Numbered from the stretch's first letter, positions 8,705 to 16,224 are shown. The stretch is DNA of 64,000 nucleotides from Geothrix sp. (GCA_030681515.1 JAUXSE010000053.1:141172-205171), one strand, 5' to 3'. Numbers and translations are program-made. The notes: generated by a model from the letters alone, not told the origin.

Positions 8705-9730
8705 TTATTTCGCATTCAGGTCAGCCTCGGCCTCTTCAAGCTGCTGGAGCAACTCGCTGAACGAGGGCTGGGCCGCCAGGAACATGGGCAACATGGAGTC
8801 CAGGTCCCGCGCCAGCTCCCCGTGTCTGTGCTCGGGAGGAACCAGGTGGAAGGTTCCAGGGCTGGCGGTGTCATAACTGGCCCAGGATGAGGCAAAGAAC
8901 CGCGATTTGTGCCGAACCACATTCTGGAGAAGATCCAAGCGGGCCATGGCCTTCGAGCGGCTGGGATGCCGCCAGAGCGCGGCCATGTCCGAATAGTGGC
9001 GCGCCAAGCGATCCCGCAGGAGTTGGGTCGCGGGGCGGTGGTACTCGGCATGGAGGATCGTGGCCTTCTCCCAGAAGGTCCGTTCCAGCTCCAGAGCCAC
9101 GACCGGAACCTTGAAGTCCTCGAAGATCTCTCCCAGGACATCCGCCAGCATCGGCCGGATGACATGGTTTCCCGTGGGTTGCTGATCGGTCAGGGCACCC
9201 AGCTCCAGCTTCACCTGCTTGGCGATGTAGCCACTCGCCTGCGGGAGCACTGACGGGTAGCGAAACCAGAGGTTGGGAGAACCAGCCATTGGATCCAGCT
9301 CGTATTTGAGCCAGGAAGGCTGCGAGGAAGGTGTCCCAAGGATTTCGGAAATGGAGGCTTCCAGGGCGGGTTGGAATCGCCGCGCAACGCGCTCCTCGCA
9401 CGCATTGGCCAGTGACTTCACGCGCTTCTCCCGCTGGCTGGCCGATGGCGCGTCGTCCAGGTCGGCCTCCGAGAACCCCAGGGAAGCTGGGGTCACGGCT
9501 AGATCGGCATCTTCTGAAAAGCGCTCGATGACTCCGAAGACCTTCGACAGGGAAGTCCCACCCTTGAACACCACGCTTGGAGCCATGGCAGGCGTGGCGT
9601 AGATCCGTCCCAGGATCCAGCAGACCCAGAAATCCTTCTCGACGATCACGGGCAGGATGCCTCGCCGAGCCGCCACCTGCTCGATGATCAGGCGGCGCTC
9701 GGCCATGGGGTGCAGGGCAAAGGCGGTCAT
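8705..9730 (-). CDS. AbiEii-type nucleotidyltransferase toxin
   Basis: 341 aa. KDFW (residues 32-35), GGTSLSK (57-63) and RFSEDADL (70-77) are the nucleotidyltransferase signature of the AbiEii/DUF1814 family. These enzymes transfer nucleotides to tRNA or other targets and cause abortive infection when unopposed. The gene overlaps the upstream antitoxin gene by 4 bp (ATGA), as is usual for AbiE. It faces the OB-fold gene tail to tail. Confidence 0.9.
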   Translation of the reverse strand: MTAFALHPMAERRLIIEQVAARRGILPVIVEKDFWVCWILGRIYATPAMAPSVVFKGGTSLSKVFGVIERFSEDADLAVTPASLGFSEADLDDAPSASQREKRVKSLANACEERVARRFQPALEASISEILGTPSSQPSWLKYELDPMAGSPNLWFRYPSVLPQASGYIAKQVKLELGALTDQQPTGNHVIRPMLADVLGEIFEDFKVPVVALELERTFWEKATILHAEYHRPATQLLRDRLARHYSDMAALWRHPSRSKAMARLDLLQNVVRHKSRFFASSWASYDTASPGTFHLVPPEHRHGELARDLDSMLPMFLAAQPSFSELLQQLEEAEADLNAK

Positions 9731-10368
9731 GCGTCTTCTCCCGCGATGAAACGCAGGTAGGGATGCATCCAGGCGGGTGCCAAAGGGAGATCCCTCAACA
9801 GTCGCTTCCGGTCCTTGAGGTTCAGTGTCTCCCGAAGGTGGGCCACGCGTGAATGGGTGACATGGTCTTTCCCGAGGCTCCGCAGGGCCGCGAAGACCAG
9901 GCTGCTTGTCGAGGCCGCCTTGCCCACCTGACGCAGGCTGCGCTGCTTGAGCTGCACCGTGAGCGGCCCCACCTTCACGGTGTGGCCGGGACCATCCGTG
10001 AGAAACACCGCCTTGACCGGAACCTGCTCGGAAAGGCCCAGGAGGTTGGCAGCCATGGCTTCCATGGGCTGGATTGTGGCGCCGTCTTTGCGAGCCAGGG
10101 CCTGGGCAACCGCCTCGGCGGTGGGCAGGAGCTCGCCCAGCAAGGCATGGCTCCGGGGTACATCGTAGAGCCCACGGGCAAGACGCCGAAGGCTGCCCCC
10201 CCGCACGAGCCGCAGTAAGGTCATGCCCACGCTGTGGGGTGACCCGAGATCCAGGAAATCGAAAGGCGTGAAGACCCTGCCGGGATCAGTCCGCGTTTGC
10301 CGGGCAATCCGGTGAGCGAGCTTCTTGCTGAGGGTCGGTGAATTCAGATTCAGGTGATCGGAAGACAT
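9727..10368 (-). CDS. AbiEi-type antitoxin and autorepressor
   Basis: 213 aa from the ATG at 10368, chosen because GGAGG stands six bases upstream; an in-frame ATG at 10407 lacks such a site. Residues ~10-65 look like a winged helix (VFTPFDFLDLGS, RLVRGGSLRRLARGLYDVPR), followed by an AbiEi C-terminal domain (DGATIQPMEA, FLTDGPGHTVKVG). AbiEi proteins repress their own operon and neutralise AbiEii. The gene lies just outside the left border of the integrated element and so belongs to the original chromosome beside the tRNA-Arg gene. Confidence 0.85.
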   Translation of the reverse strand: MSSDHLNLNSPTLSKKLAHRIARQTRTDPGRVFTPFDFLDLGSPHSVGMTLLRLVRGGSLRRLARGLYDVPRSHALLGELLPTAEAVAQALARKDGATIQPMEAMAANLLGLSEQVPVKAVFLTDGPGHTVKVGPLTVQLKQRSLRQVGKAASTSSLVFAALRSLGKDHVTHSRVAHLRETLNLKDRKRLLRDLPLAPAWMHPYLRFIAGEDA

Positions 10369-10429
10369 GGAAGTCCTCCCAGAAGAGGTGTCAGCCAGGG
10401 TCGGCATGCTGGAATATTGGTTCTATTTC

Positions 10430-10457
10430 GTTAAAAAAACAATGTTTAATTTTTAAC
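10430..10457 (-). promoter_or_regulatory. Candidate abiE promoter/operator, inverted repeat in AT-rich block
   Basis: The perfect inverted repeat GTTAAAAA (10430-10437) / TTTTTAAC (10450-10457) sits in the only AT-rich stretch upstream of the abiE pair (~10410-10470), 62 bp before the antitoxin start. AbiEi proteins are known to bind inverted repeats in their own promoter. The assignment as operator is by position and symmetry only. Confidence 0.5.
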
Positions 10458-10498
10458 AAATTTTTTCTTGCATGGTCTGGAAACCAGAGTCATGAAAC

Positions 10499-10524
10499 AA
10501 AAACGGCCACCCAGGAGGACGGCC
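10499..10524 (-). terminator. Stranded original terminator of tRNA-Arg
   Basis: Read on the minus strand there is a hairpin of GGCC/GGCC plus inner CC/GG pairs (10505-10524) followed by a run of five T (plus-strand A, 10499-10503). It lies 18 bp beyond the left copy of the tRNA 3' end. This fits the native terminator of the tRNA-Arg gene, now separated from the intact tRNA by the 21-kb insertion. Confidence 0.6.
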
Positions 10525-10541
10525 ATCGGAGTTGGGTTAAG

Positions 10542-10586
10542 TGGTGGTCCCGGAGCGATTCGAACGCCCGACCCTCAGATTCGTAG
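10542..10586. repeat. attL: left 45-bp direct repeat of the element
   Basis: These 45 bp are identical to 31800-31844, the 3' half of tRNA-Arg from the CCA end to the 5' edge of the anticodon loop. The sequences diverge at the next base on both sides. The repeat marks the crossover of a tyrosine recombinase and the left end of the integrated element. Confidence 0.95.
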
Positions 10587-10700
10587 GCTTCGGCGGGCTG
10601 TCGGAGGCTTGCGGTCGTTCGTCCACATGGGTTAGTCTTCGCCTCGTCACAACCGGAGGCGACCCGTGCGATCCACGACTCGAAATGCCATGTGAACGAT

Positions 10701-10736
10701 GCCCTTGAATCGCGCCTAGGCGCTGGATTCAAGGGC
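10701..10736. repeat. Long hairpin near left end of element
   Basis: An 11-bp perfect stem (GCCCTTGAATC, 10701-10711, with its complement at 10726-10736) encloses a 14-base loop that itself contains the palindrome GCGCCTAGGCGC. No T-run follows on either strand. It lies in the 340-bp gene-free stretch 10587-10926 between attL and the first gene. It could be a protein-binding site, a replication structure or a terminator; the sequence does not decide. Confidence 0.6.
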
Positions 10737-10830
10737 TTCGTTGTCTGGGCGGGCGGCTGTGACCTGATCCCGGTGTGACCCGTTGCGCGGCCCCGCGCTC
10801 AGGAACCCGATCCCCCGGACCCTCTCAATC

Positions 10831-10855
10831 GGGCCGTCCTGTGACGGAACGGCCC
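10831..10855 (+). terminator. Hairpin upstream of first element gene
   Basis: GGGCCGT (10831-10837) pairs with ACGGCCC (10849-10855), followed by TTCTC. A competing inner hairpin CCGTC-CTGT-GACGG (10834-10847) uses the same bases. It may be a weak terminator or a leader structure for the early operon that begins at 10927. Apart from this and the hairpin at 10701, I see nothing else in the gene-free stretch. Confidence 0.35.
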
Positions 10856-10926
10856 TTCTCAATCCTGCCCGGCGCCCAGAAAGCGCGGGGCTTCGCCCTG
10901 CCTTGCGGGGCTTGGAGACCTTTTAT

Positions 10927-11214
10927 ATGAGCATTGGAGACGTTTTAATCGTCCTGACCATCCTGGTGTTCGCGGCGCTGATCACCCGCTTCATCCGGGG
11001 GCGCTGGGGGCGCTTCGTGGGCGTGGGAATTTTCATCAATGCCGGGGAGAGCGGGCCGCGCCGCACGCCGGGGGAGATCCACCGGGAGCTGTGGGAGCAG
11101 AAGGGGACGCTGGACAAGGCGGTGGCGGACTGCGCCAGGGCCCGCGTGACGAATCATGCGAGCTGGCACGCGCCGGACGCGCCCTGCGAAGTGGAGCCGG
11201 GAGGTGGCCGATGA
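10927..11214 (+). CDS. Small membrane protein, first gene of element
   Basis: 95 aa; ATG at 10927 with GGAG nine bases upstream. The N-terminal helix (residues ~6-20, VLIVLTILVFAALI) is followed by a basic stretch (RFIRGRWGR) and a hydrophilic C-terminus. The stop overlaps the next start (ATGA). Not recognised; likely anchored in the inner membrane with a cytoplasmic tail. Confidence 0.6.
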   Translation: MSIGDVLIVLTILVFAALITRFIRGRWGRFVGVGIFINAGESGPRRTPGEIHRELWEQKGTLDKAVADCARARVTNHASWHAPDAPCEVEPGGGR

Positions 11215-11528
11215 AGATCGTCCGGGTGAACGAAAACCAGTGGCTGGATCTGTGGACGCTGACCAGTTTCGAGCGCAAAGCCTATCCCGAGTCAGAAGGG
11301 CTGGAGATCAAACTGATGATCGAGCGCCATCAGGGGCCCCTGGTGCTGTTCTCTGGGAGCGATGCTCAGGCGGTAGTGGTGGCGTTGGAGGCGGCGGAAG
11401 TCAGGGCGTTTCCCTATCCCCTCGCGATCGGTGTGCCCAAGGAATCGCTGGAGGAGGAGCGGGAGGCGGAAGCCCGCCTGGGGGCGTTTCAGCGGCTGCG
11501 GCGCTTCATGTTCGGGAGCGAGCGATGA
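11211..11528 (+). CDS. Hypothetical protein of element early operon
   Basis: 105 aa, no membrane segment. The start has Trp-rich MKIVRVNENQWLDLWTL; the middle is beta-alpha (EGLEIKLMIERHQGPLVLFSGSDAQAVVVALEAA cut short here by domain end) and the C-terminus is charged. It has the look of a small alpha/beta domain. Overlaps both neighbours by 4 bp. No family recognised. Confidence 0.6.
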   Translation: MKIVRVNENQWLDLWTLTSFERKAYPESEGLEIKLMIERHQGPLVLFSGSDAQAVVVALEAAEVRAFPYPLAIGVPKESLEEEREAEARLGAFQRLRRFMFGSER

Positions 11529-11884
11529 GGGCCAGCCTAGGAGTCGTCTACATTGCCGGACCCTACTCGTCACCATATTCAAGTATCGTCCGGCAAAATG
11601 TGGCCGAGGCCGTAGCCTTTGGACAGCAGGTCAGGGCTCTGGGCCTGGTGCCCGTGGTGCCCCACGTCGCCATCCTGCCGACGGGCCGCACGGAAGCGGA
11701 ATACGAGGCGGCCATGATGGAGTGCTTCGAGCTGCTGAGCCGCTGCGATGCGGTGGTGCTGATGCCGACCTGGCGGAGCAGTCCCGGCGCCGTGCTAGAG
11801 CGAGCGCAGGCCGAGGACTGGGGGATTGAAATCTTCGAGGGAATTGAGGATCTCCGGGAGGTAGCCGATGGCCTTGCCTCGTGA
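11525..11884 (+). CDS. DUF4406 / nucleoside 2-deoxyribosyltransferase-like protein
   Basis: 119 aa. VYIAGPYSS at the N-terminus, a central PVVPHVAILPTG, then CDAVVLMPTWRSSPGA near residues ~75-90 match the deoxyribosyltransferase fold (DUF4406-type, frequent in phages). These enzymes cut or exchange the base of deoxynucleosides, or salvage nucleotides. Catalytic detail cannot be confirmed by eye. Starts inside the stop of the previous gene and overlaps the next by 17 bp. Confidence 0.75.
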   Translation: MRASLGVVYIAGPYSSPYSSIVRQNVAEAVAFGQQVRALGLVPVVPHVAILPTGRTEAEYEAAMMECFELLSRCDAVVLMPTWRSSPGAVLERAQAEDWGIEIFEGIEDLREVADGLAS

Positions 11885-12071
11885 TCTGAAGATGCAGTCC
11901 CTGCGCCGCGAACTGGGCGCCATGTTGCCGCCCGATATGCCCCGCCCCGTGCCGCCGGTAGCGGACCCCGTGTTCCAGGCCTGGCGATCCGAATTTCAGG
12001 CCTACGTGGATCGCAAGGATTCCCTGGTGAAGGCCTTGAATATCCTGGAGGGCGGCCATGAGGTTGCGTGA
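11868..12071 (+). CDS. Small hypothetical protein
   Basis: 67 aa, starting within the end of the deoxyribosyltransferase-like gene and ending 14 bp inside the next. Pro-rich middle (MLPPDMPRPVPPVADP) and a helical C-terminus (FQAWRSEFQAYVDRKDSL). The tight overlaps are the main evidence for a real gene. Function unknown. Confidence 0.5.
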   Translation: MALPRDLKMQSLRRELGAMLPPDMPRPVPPVADPVFQAWRSEFQAYVDRKDSLVKALNILEGGHEVA

Positions 12072-12240
12072 GCGCGAGGAGTTCTTCCGCAAGAAACACA
12101 ACGTGCAGACGATCAACGATGTCCACCGGGAGCGGCGCCTGGCGGAAGCGGCGGAGAAGGCGGCAGAGGAGCGGCGCCTGAAGGTCGTGAAGGAATCCAC
12201 CAAGGGGGCCATGCTGCCCGGACTGGAGGTGCCGCGATGA
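12058..12240 (+). CDS. Small charged coiled-coil protein
   Basis: 60 aa, very rich in Arg, Glu and Lys (RLREREEFFRKKHN, ERRLAEAAEKAAEERR), predicted as one long helix. It overlaps the previous gene by 14 bp and the next by 4 bp. Could bind nucleic acid or a partner protein; unknown. Confidence 0.5.
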   Translation: MRLREREEFFRKKHNVQTINDVHRERRLAEAAEKAAEERRLKVVKESTKGAMLPGLEVPR

Positions 12241-12488
12241 TCGGATGGTTGATCGGCATCGGCATCCTCGTCCTCTTCACGGGCTCCATCGCTGTGGTGC
12301 TGATGGATCAGGACCGGGACCACCCCGCCAAGCATCGGCCCAATGAGCTGGATCAGGCCCGATACCACGCCGTGCGCCTGCGCCACGCGCTGGAGTATCT
12401 GATCTCCCGGTGGCCGGATCGTTGCAATTCCGAGGCACTGGAACAGGCGCGGAACGTCGCCAAGGAAGCGGCGAGGGTTGGGCTATGA
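12237..12488 (+). CDS. Small membrane protein
   Basis: 83 aa. N-terminal helix MIGWLIGIGILVLFTGSIAV, then a hydrophilic helical domain with one Cys. ATGA overlap with both neighbours. It resembles small phage membrane proteins, but no family is recognised. Confidence 0.55.
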   Translation: MIGWLIGIGILVLFTGSIAVVLMDQDRDHPAKHRPNELDQARYHAVRLRHALEYLISRWPDRCNSEALEQARNVAKEAARVGL

Positions 12489-12940
12489 TCCGCGCCGAGG
12501 TATTCCACCCGAGGGGCGAGGAATCAGACTGGACCTTGACGGCTGTGTCTTTTGGACGCGGTATGCGCCTCGGTTGCCTTGGTCATGCATTCGTTGCACA
12601 GGTTCCTTCCGTCGCCCCAGATAGGCCGGAAGTCAACCGCATCTGGAGCCCCGCAGAGGTCGCAGGGATCGTTAAAGATCTCGTCCTCCTCAAGGATGTC
12701 GAGGGGATCGCGTGGAAGAAGTCCGGCGTCATCAAGCTGGTCCCGAAGTGGCCTCTGGATTGGATCAACCATCGGGGCGGCCGGATTGATCGGTTTGCGG
12801 TGGCGGTGTCGGCTCCTGGCCATGGCGCGGTCTCCTCGGTTGAAGGGTTCCGGATCATCCTACCCGCCAACGAAATCAGGCGGTCCATTCGCAAGTTGCG
12901 GCAGGCCATTCGGGTCTTGAATCGGCAGGTGACGCCATGA
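12485..12940 (+). CDS. Hypothetical protein, overlapped by an antisense frame
   Basis: 151 aa. The 4-bp overlaps at both ends (ATGA at 12485 and 12937) fit the chain of genes here, which favours this frame. However, its first half is unusually rich in A/T-ending codons, the ribosome site is weak, and a convincing minus-strand zinc-finger frame covers 12524-12823. Either frame, or both, may be real. No family recognised. Confidence 0.45.
   Translation: MIRAEVFHPRGEESDWTLTAVSFGRGMRLGCLGHAFVAQVPSVAPDRPEVNRIWSPAEVAGIVKDLVLLKDVEGIAWKKSGVIKLVPKWPLDWINHRGGRIDRFAVAVSAPGHGAVSSVEGFRIILPANEIRRSIRKLRQAIRVLNRQVTP
12524..12823 (-). CDS. Antisense zinc-finger protein candidate
   Basis: 99 aa on the minus strand. 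ATG at 12823 has GAGGAGA eight bases upstream, a near-perfect ribosome site. The C-terminal half carries CDLCGAP and NLCNECM, spaced as a four-cysteine zinc finger of the ClpX type, after an acidic linker (LEEDEIF) and a basic N-terminus (RSRHRHRK). The composition looks like a real protein. It lies entirely within the plus-strand gene at 12485-12940. Confidence 0.5.
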   Translation of the reverse strand: MARSRHRHRKPINPAAPMVDPIQRPLRDQLDDAGLLPRDPLDILEEDEIFNDPCDLCGAPDAVDFRPIWGDGRNLCNECMTKATEAHTASKRHSRQGPV

Positions 12941-13302
12941 TCCGCGAGGAAGCTGAATTCATTTTGGCGCCGATCATCCTGGGCTTTGAGGTGGCGAAGG
13001 ACCGAGTCACCGAGCTACTCAGACAAAGCCAACCCAAAACAGGCATGAATCGCGCCGCCTACCACGAGCTTGTCCGCCATGAATCAGATCTGGAGCAGGC
13101 CCTGGCCTACCTGATGGCCAGAGAGAAGGCGTGGGCCGTGGATGGGCTCATGCAGGCCGTGGACACCGGGCGCACCGTCGCCACCTGGCCGTCCGTGATG
13201 CCAGGCTCCGACTATCCGTCTCGGATCATTGCCGCCTGGAGAGACAGCAAGTCCGAAACCAAAGCCGCCCCGAACGTGGCACCACTGGCGAGGCCCGCAT
13301 GA
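12937..13302 (+). CDS. Hypothetical helical protein
   Basis: 121 aa, mostly helical: EFILAPIILGFEVAKDRV, then ELVRHESDLEQALAYLMARE. No membrane segment is certain. Overlaps both neighbours by 4 bp. Not recognised. Confidence 0.55.
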   Translation: MIREEAEFILAPIILGFEVAKDRVTELLRQSQPKTGMNRAAYHELVRHESDLEQALAYLMAREKAWAVDGLMQAVDTGRTVATWPSVMPGSDYPSRIIAAWRDSKSETKAAPNVAPLARPA

Positions 13303-13442
13303 TCGGCGTATGCAGGCACGGGAGCGGAGAATACGACAGCTGCGAAATTTGCCAGCGGCTGATGAAAATGGGCAGCTACCCATTGGCTTGGTATGAGAAC
13401 CACTACCAGCCAAGCCTCTTCAGTCTGGAGCCGGAGGCGTAA
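13299..13442 (+). CDS. Very small putative zinc-binding protein
   Basis: 47 aa. Starts within the stop of the previous gene (ATGA). CRHG near residue 5 and SCEIC near 15-18 give three cysteines and a histidine in zinc-finger spacing. Last gene before the hairpin and the rep gene. Function unknown. Confidence 0.5.
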   Translation: MIGVCRHGSGEYDSCEICQRLMKMGSYPLAWYENHYQPSLFSLEPEA

Positions 13443-13447
13443 TCGTC

Positions 13448-13482
13448 AGGGGTGTCGGCCGCCGGAGGCGGTCGGCACCCCT
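13448..13482. repeat. Large GC-rich hairpin upstream of rep
   Basis: AGGGGTG (13448-13454) pairs with CACCCCT (13476-13482), and the interior continues with GGCCGCC against GGCGGTC (one mismatch). It sits in the 94-bp gap before the Rep start. It may end transcription of the early genes or be the double-strand origin that an HUH Rep nicks. No T-run follows, which speaks against a simple terminator. Confidence 0.55.
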
Positions 13483-13536
13483 AGTCTTGACTCCGGCGCT
13501 ACATTTTTCGCGCCGGGGTTCCAGGAAGGGAACCTA

Positions 13537-15378
13537 GTGAAACAAGAGAAGATCGAAGCGGCGACCCCTGGCGAAGTCGCCGCCGCTTTGCGGGATTCCA
13601 TCAGTCAGGACCACCTGGACCGGACCCTCCACCCAGAGGACGCCGAGGATGGCCGGGAGCTGGCCCGATGGGGCCGCGCCTTCGGGTTGGCCCATGATGC
13701 CCATGAGGCCCTGGGCCTGGAGCCCTGGAAGAGGCTCAGCCTGGACGACCTGGCGGCCTTCGTCGCGAAGACCATCAGCCCGCATCCTTCCGTCTTCGCC
13801 GAGAAGGCCGAGGCGATGCAGGAACTGGAAGGCCGGAGGCTGTGGCAGGAGGGGAAGCGCCTGGACTCTTGCGGCACGCCCTGGGGCCGAATCGTCCGCC
13901 TGTTCTGGAAGGACCGCAAGGGCCGGGAGATCATGCGAACCAGAGGCGTGCACAGTTGCAAGCACCGCTGGTGCCCGCGCTGCGGAAAGCCCCGGCAGAC
14001 GCGCCTGGCCGGTCAGATGGAGCGCGTGGTGGAGCTGGCCCGGGAGTGGGGCTTCAATGAGGCACACCTGCGGTTCGTCACCCTCACGGTCCCCAACGGG
14101 GAGAATGTCACTGACCTGCGAGAGAAAGCACATTCCGCGTGGGCCAGGCTTCAGCGCACGCGCTGGTGGCCGGCCCGGGTCTTCGGGTGGTTCCGCGGCT
14201 CAGAGGTCATCACCGGCAAGGATGGCCGCTGGAATCTCCACCTTCATGTGGTGGTGATCCTCTGGTCCAGGCAGATCAGCTACCAGAACGTCTGGGATGC
14301 CTGGGAAGTGGCGTGCGGGAAGCGGTATCAGGTGGACATCGAGGGGCTGAGGGATATTCGGCGCAAGGCCAAGGGCCGGGGCACCACGCGGGCCATCCAC
14401 TACATCAGCAAATACATCGCCAAGCGCGAGGATCTGGCGAAGCTCAAGGCCGGACCCGGAGGACTGGCCCACCTCTTCAGTGGCACGCGAGGGATGCGCA
14501 CCTTCGCGATGGGTGGCGGGTGCAGTGTGCTGCGGAGGCTTCTAGACGTGCTCATGCCCACCTGGGCCCTTCAGGCGGAGCGAGTCATGGAGGATGCCGA
14601 GATGCGAGATGGCAAGGCCCCTTTCCGCTGCGAGGAGGTGGACACCAGCACCGGGGAGATCATGGAGGCCACGATCCCCAAGCCCTACCTGGATGCACGG
14701 GAGAAGGCCCGATGGAGAGCCCTGGCGGAGCCACTGTGGTTCGACAGCACAAGGACCGTGGGACGAAAGGCCGGGCCGCGAGGCCAGTTCCGGCGCATCG
14801 GCATCCTGCCCTTCCAGGGCGAGGTGACGACGCTGGACGATCACCGGAAGGGCCGCCCTCAACAGGGCATCCGGGCCTTGGTGGCAGGCGGGCGATGGCG
14901 AGTGCAGCAGTGGGAGGAACTGAGCAAGAAGACCGGCAAGGTGCTGAAGTTCAGTGTGGTCCTGCCCATCGGACGCTACGCCTGGCGTCCCATCGCCGCT
15001 GAAGTCTGGGCCGCCATGGGGCTGGATCAGGGTGGATGGGCCAAGGCTCGCCGCGCCGCGTTCCGAGCCCACTCCAACGCCGCGATGGATCCCCTCGCGA
15101 AGCGCGACAACATGCACATCATCAAGGCAGCGTTGGATGACCGCGTGACCTTCAAGATGGATGAGCACGGGAAGCCCGTCACCCGCCGCAGCCTGAAGGC
15201 CGCCGAGTTGTGGAGCGATTACCTGCACGAGATGCGGTCGAATCCAGGTGCCGTCTGGGACGATGGAATCCAGGCCATCCGACGTCACGCGCTATCGCTC
15301 GAACGACCAGGCCTTCTTGAGATCGAAGGCCCCGAACTACGGCAGCTTAGGAAAGGCCTTCAATCGGAGATCCCATGA
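13537..15378 (+). CDS. rep: Rolling-circle replication initiator (HUH endonuclease)
   Basis: GTG at 13537 with GGAAGGG about seven bases upstream; 613 aa. A zinc-like CKHRWCPRCG (Cys 141, 146, 149) precedes the three HUH motifs: RFVTLTVPN (motif 1), HLHVV with metal-binding His 235 and 237 (motif 2), and YISKYIAK with candidate catalytic Tyr 289 or 293 (motif 3). This is the layout of the Rep_1 group of plasmid and phage initiators, which nick the origin and start rolling-circle synthesis. The long C-terminal half (~300 aa) has no helicase P-loop and is unassigned. The stop overlaps the next gene (ATGA). Confidence 0.85.
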   Translation: MKQEKIEAATPGEVAAALRDSISQDHLDRTLHPEDAEDGRELARWGRAFGLAHDAHEALGLEPWKRLSLDDLAAFVAKTISPHPSVFAEKAEAMQELEGRRLWQEGKRLDSCGTPWGRIVRLFWKDRKGREIMRTRGVHSCKHRWCPRCGKPRQTRLAGQMERVVELAREWGFNEAHLRFVTLTVPNGENVTDLREKAHSAWARLQRTRWWPARVFGWFRGSEVITGKDGRWNLHLHVVVILWSRQISYQNVWDAWEVACGKRYQVDIEGLRDIRRKAKGRGTTRAIHYISKYIAKREDLAKLKAGPGGLAHLFSGTRGMRTFAMGGGCSVLRRLLDVLMPTWALQAERVMEDAEMRDGKAPFRCEEVDTSTGEIMEATIPKPYLDAREKARWRALAEPLWFDSTRTVGRKAGPRGQFRRIGILPFQGEVTTLDDHRKGRPQQGIRALVAGGRWRVQQWEELSKKTGKVLKFSVVLPIGRYAWRPIAAEVWAAMGLDQGGWAKARRAAFRAHSNAAMDPLAKRDNMHIIKAALDDRVTFKMDEHGKPVTRRSLKAAELWSDYLHEMRSNPGAVWDDGIQAIRRHALSLERPGLLEIEGPELRQLRKGLQSEIP

Positions 15379-15599
15379 CCCTCGAAAAGCAGGCCTATCG
15401 CTACTCGGACGCGGCGGTGGTGCTGGGCGTGAGCCCTCGGACCATCCGGAGATGGGTGGACCTGGAAATCCTGCCTGTGGTCAGGGTCACGCAGCGGACC
15501 ATCTTCGTTTGCCGAAGGGCGGTGGAAGCCTTGATGAGGTCGCCACTGCCTTGGAGTGAGGCCGATGCCAAGGTGATCTTCGCCCACCGGCGAAGCTGA
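15375..15599 (+). CDS. Small HTH protein, excisionase/MerR-like
   Basis: 74 aa. YSDAAVVLGVSPRTIRRWVD near residues ~10-29 is a winged-helix HTH of the excisionase/MerR kind. It is translationally coupled to rep. It could be the Xis of the element or a regulator of rep; the distance from the integrase (15 kb) slightly favours the regulator. Confidence 0.75.
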   Translation: MTLEKQAYRYSDAAVVLGVSPRTIRRWVDLEILPVVRVTQRTIFVCRRAVEALMRSPLPWSEADAKVIFAHRRS

Positions 15600-15644
15600 T
15601 CCCTGGACGACGACGGCCACCAGGCCGAAGATGGAGGCCAGAGG

Positions 15645-15878
15645 ATGCCCATGCCCACCAAGCCGAAGACCACCACGCCCAAGAAGGCCACTGCCGCTCC
15701 CAGGCGGGCGAGAACCAATCCCACGGAACCAGAGTTCTTCACGGTCAAGCTCCCCTTGCACATGCCCAAGGGCTTGAGCTACGTCTACGACGAGAAGATC
15801 AAGCAATGGGTATGGCAGGCAAAAACCCATGCCGGCCAACAGGCGCTCATGGATATGATCCGAAACGGGGAGCTGTGA
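15645..15878 (+). CDS. Partner of RelE-like protein, copy 1
   Basis: 77 aa; ATG at 15645 with GGAGG seven bases upstream. A basic disordered start (KPKTTTPKKATAAPRRAR) leads to NPTEPEFFTVKLPLHMPKG and a C-terminal helix. The part LPLHMPKGLSYVYDE is shared with the gene at 18192-18443 (LPRHLPKGVKLVYQE). The stop overlaps the RelE-like gene. The arrangement suggests an antitoxin or a partner protein. Confidence 0.55.
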   Translation: MPMPTKPKTTTPKKATAAPRRARTNPTEPEFFTVKLPLHMPKGLSYVYDEKIKQWVWQAKTHAGQQALMDMIRNGEL

Positions 15879-16204
15879 CGGCCGCCCGGCGATTTTTCCT
15901 CACTCGTTTCCATCCTGGGGCACTCGCTGACTTGATTGAGATCGAGCTGCGATCCTCATGGGTGTTTGACTGCACAAACCAGGAGCTGATCCGGATCAAG
16001 GCCCGGAGAGACGAGGCGGACCCAAAAAGAGGACGGCTTGAAGGCTGCCTATCCCACAGCTTCAAAGCCGATCCAGAAGATCGCGATTTCACCGGCAGGA
16101 TCGTTTACAAGGTGGACGGGCTGGTCCTCTGGATCCTTGCCGTCCACCCTGACCATGACGAGGCCTACCGAAGAGCGCGAGCCCGGCTCAGGCGCCTCGG
16201 CTGA
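15875..16204 (+). CDS. RelE/ParE-fold-like protein, copy 1
   Basis: GTG at 15875 inside the stop of the previous gene; 109 aa. The order RFHPGALADLIEIELR ... GRIVYKVDGLVLWILAV ... HPDHDEAYRRARARL matches the helix, sheet and final helix of RelE/ParE toxins, with a basic tail. The resemblance is structural and weak. A homologue lies at 18440-18762. A terminator follows at 16225. Confidence 0.55.
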   Translation: MTAARRFFLTRFHPGALADLIEIELRSSWVFDCTNQELIRIKARRDEADPKRGRLEGCLSHSFKADPEDRDFTGRIVYKVDGLVLWILAVHPDHDEAYRRARARLRRLG

Positions 16205-16224
16205 ACTCCCTGACACCTCACCCC

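Noticed and set aside
10490..10732. Minus-strand 80-codon frame across attL
   Set aside because: Contains translation of the tRNA fragment (YESEGRAFESLRDH); no ribosome site.
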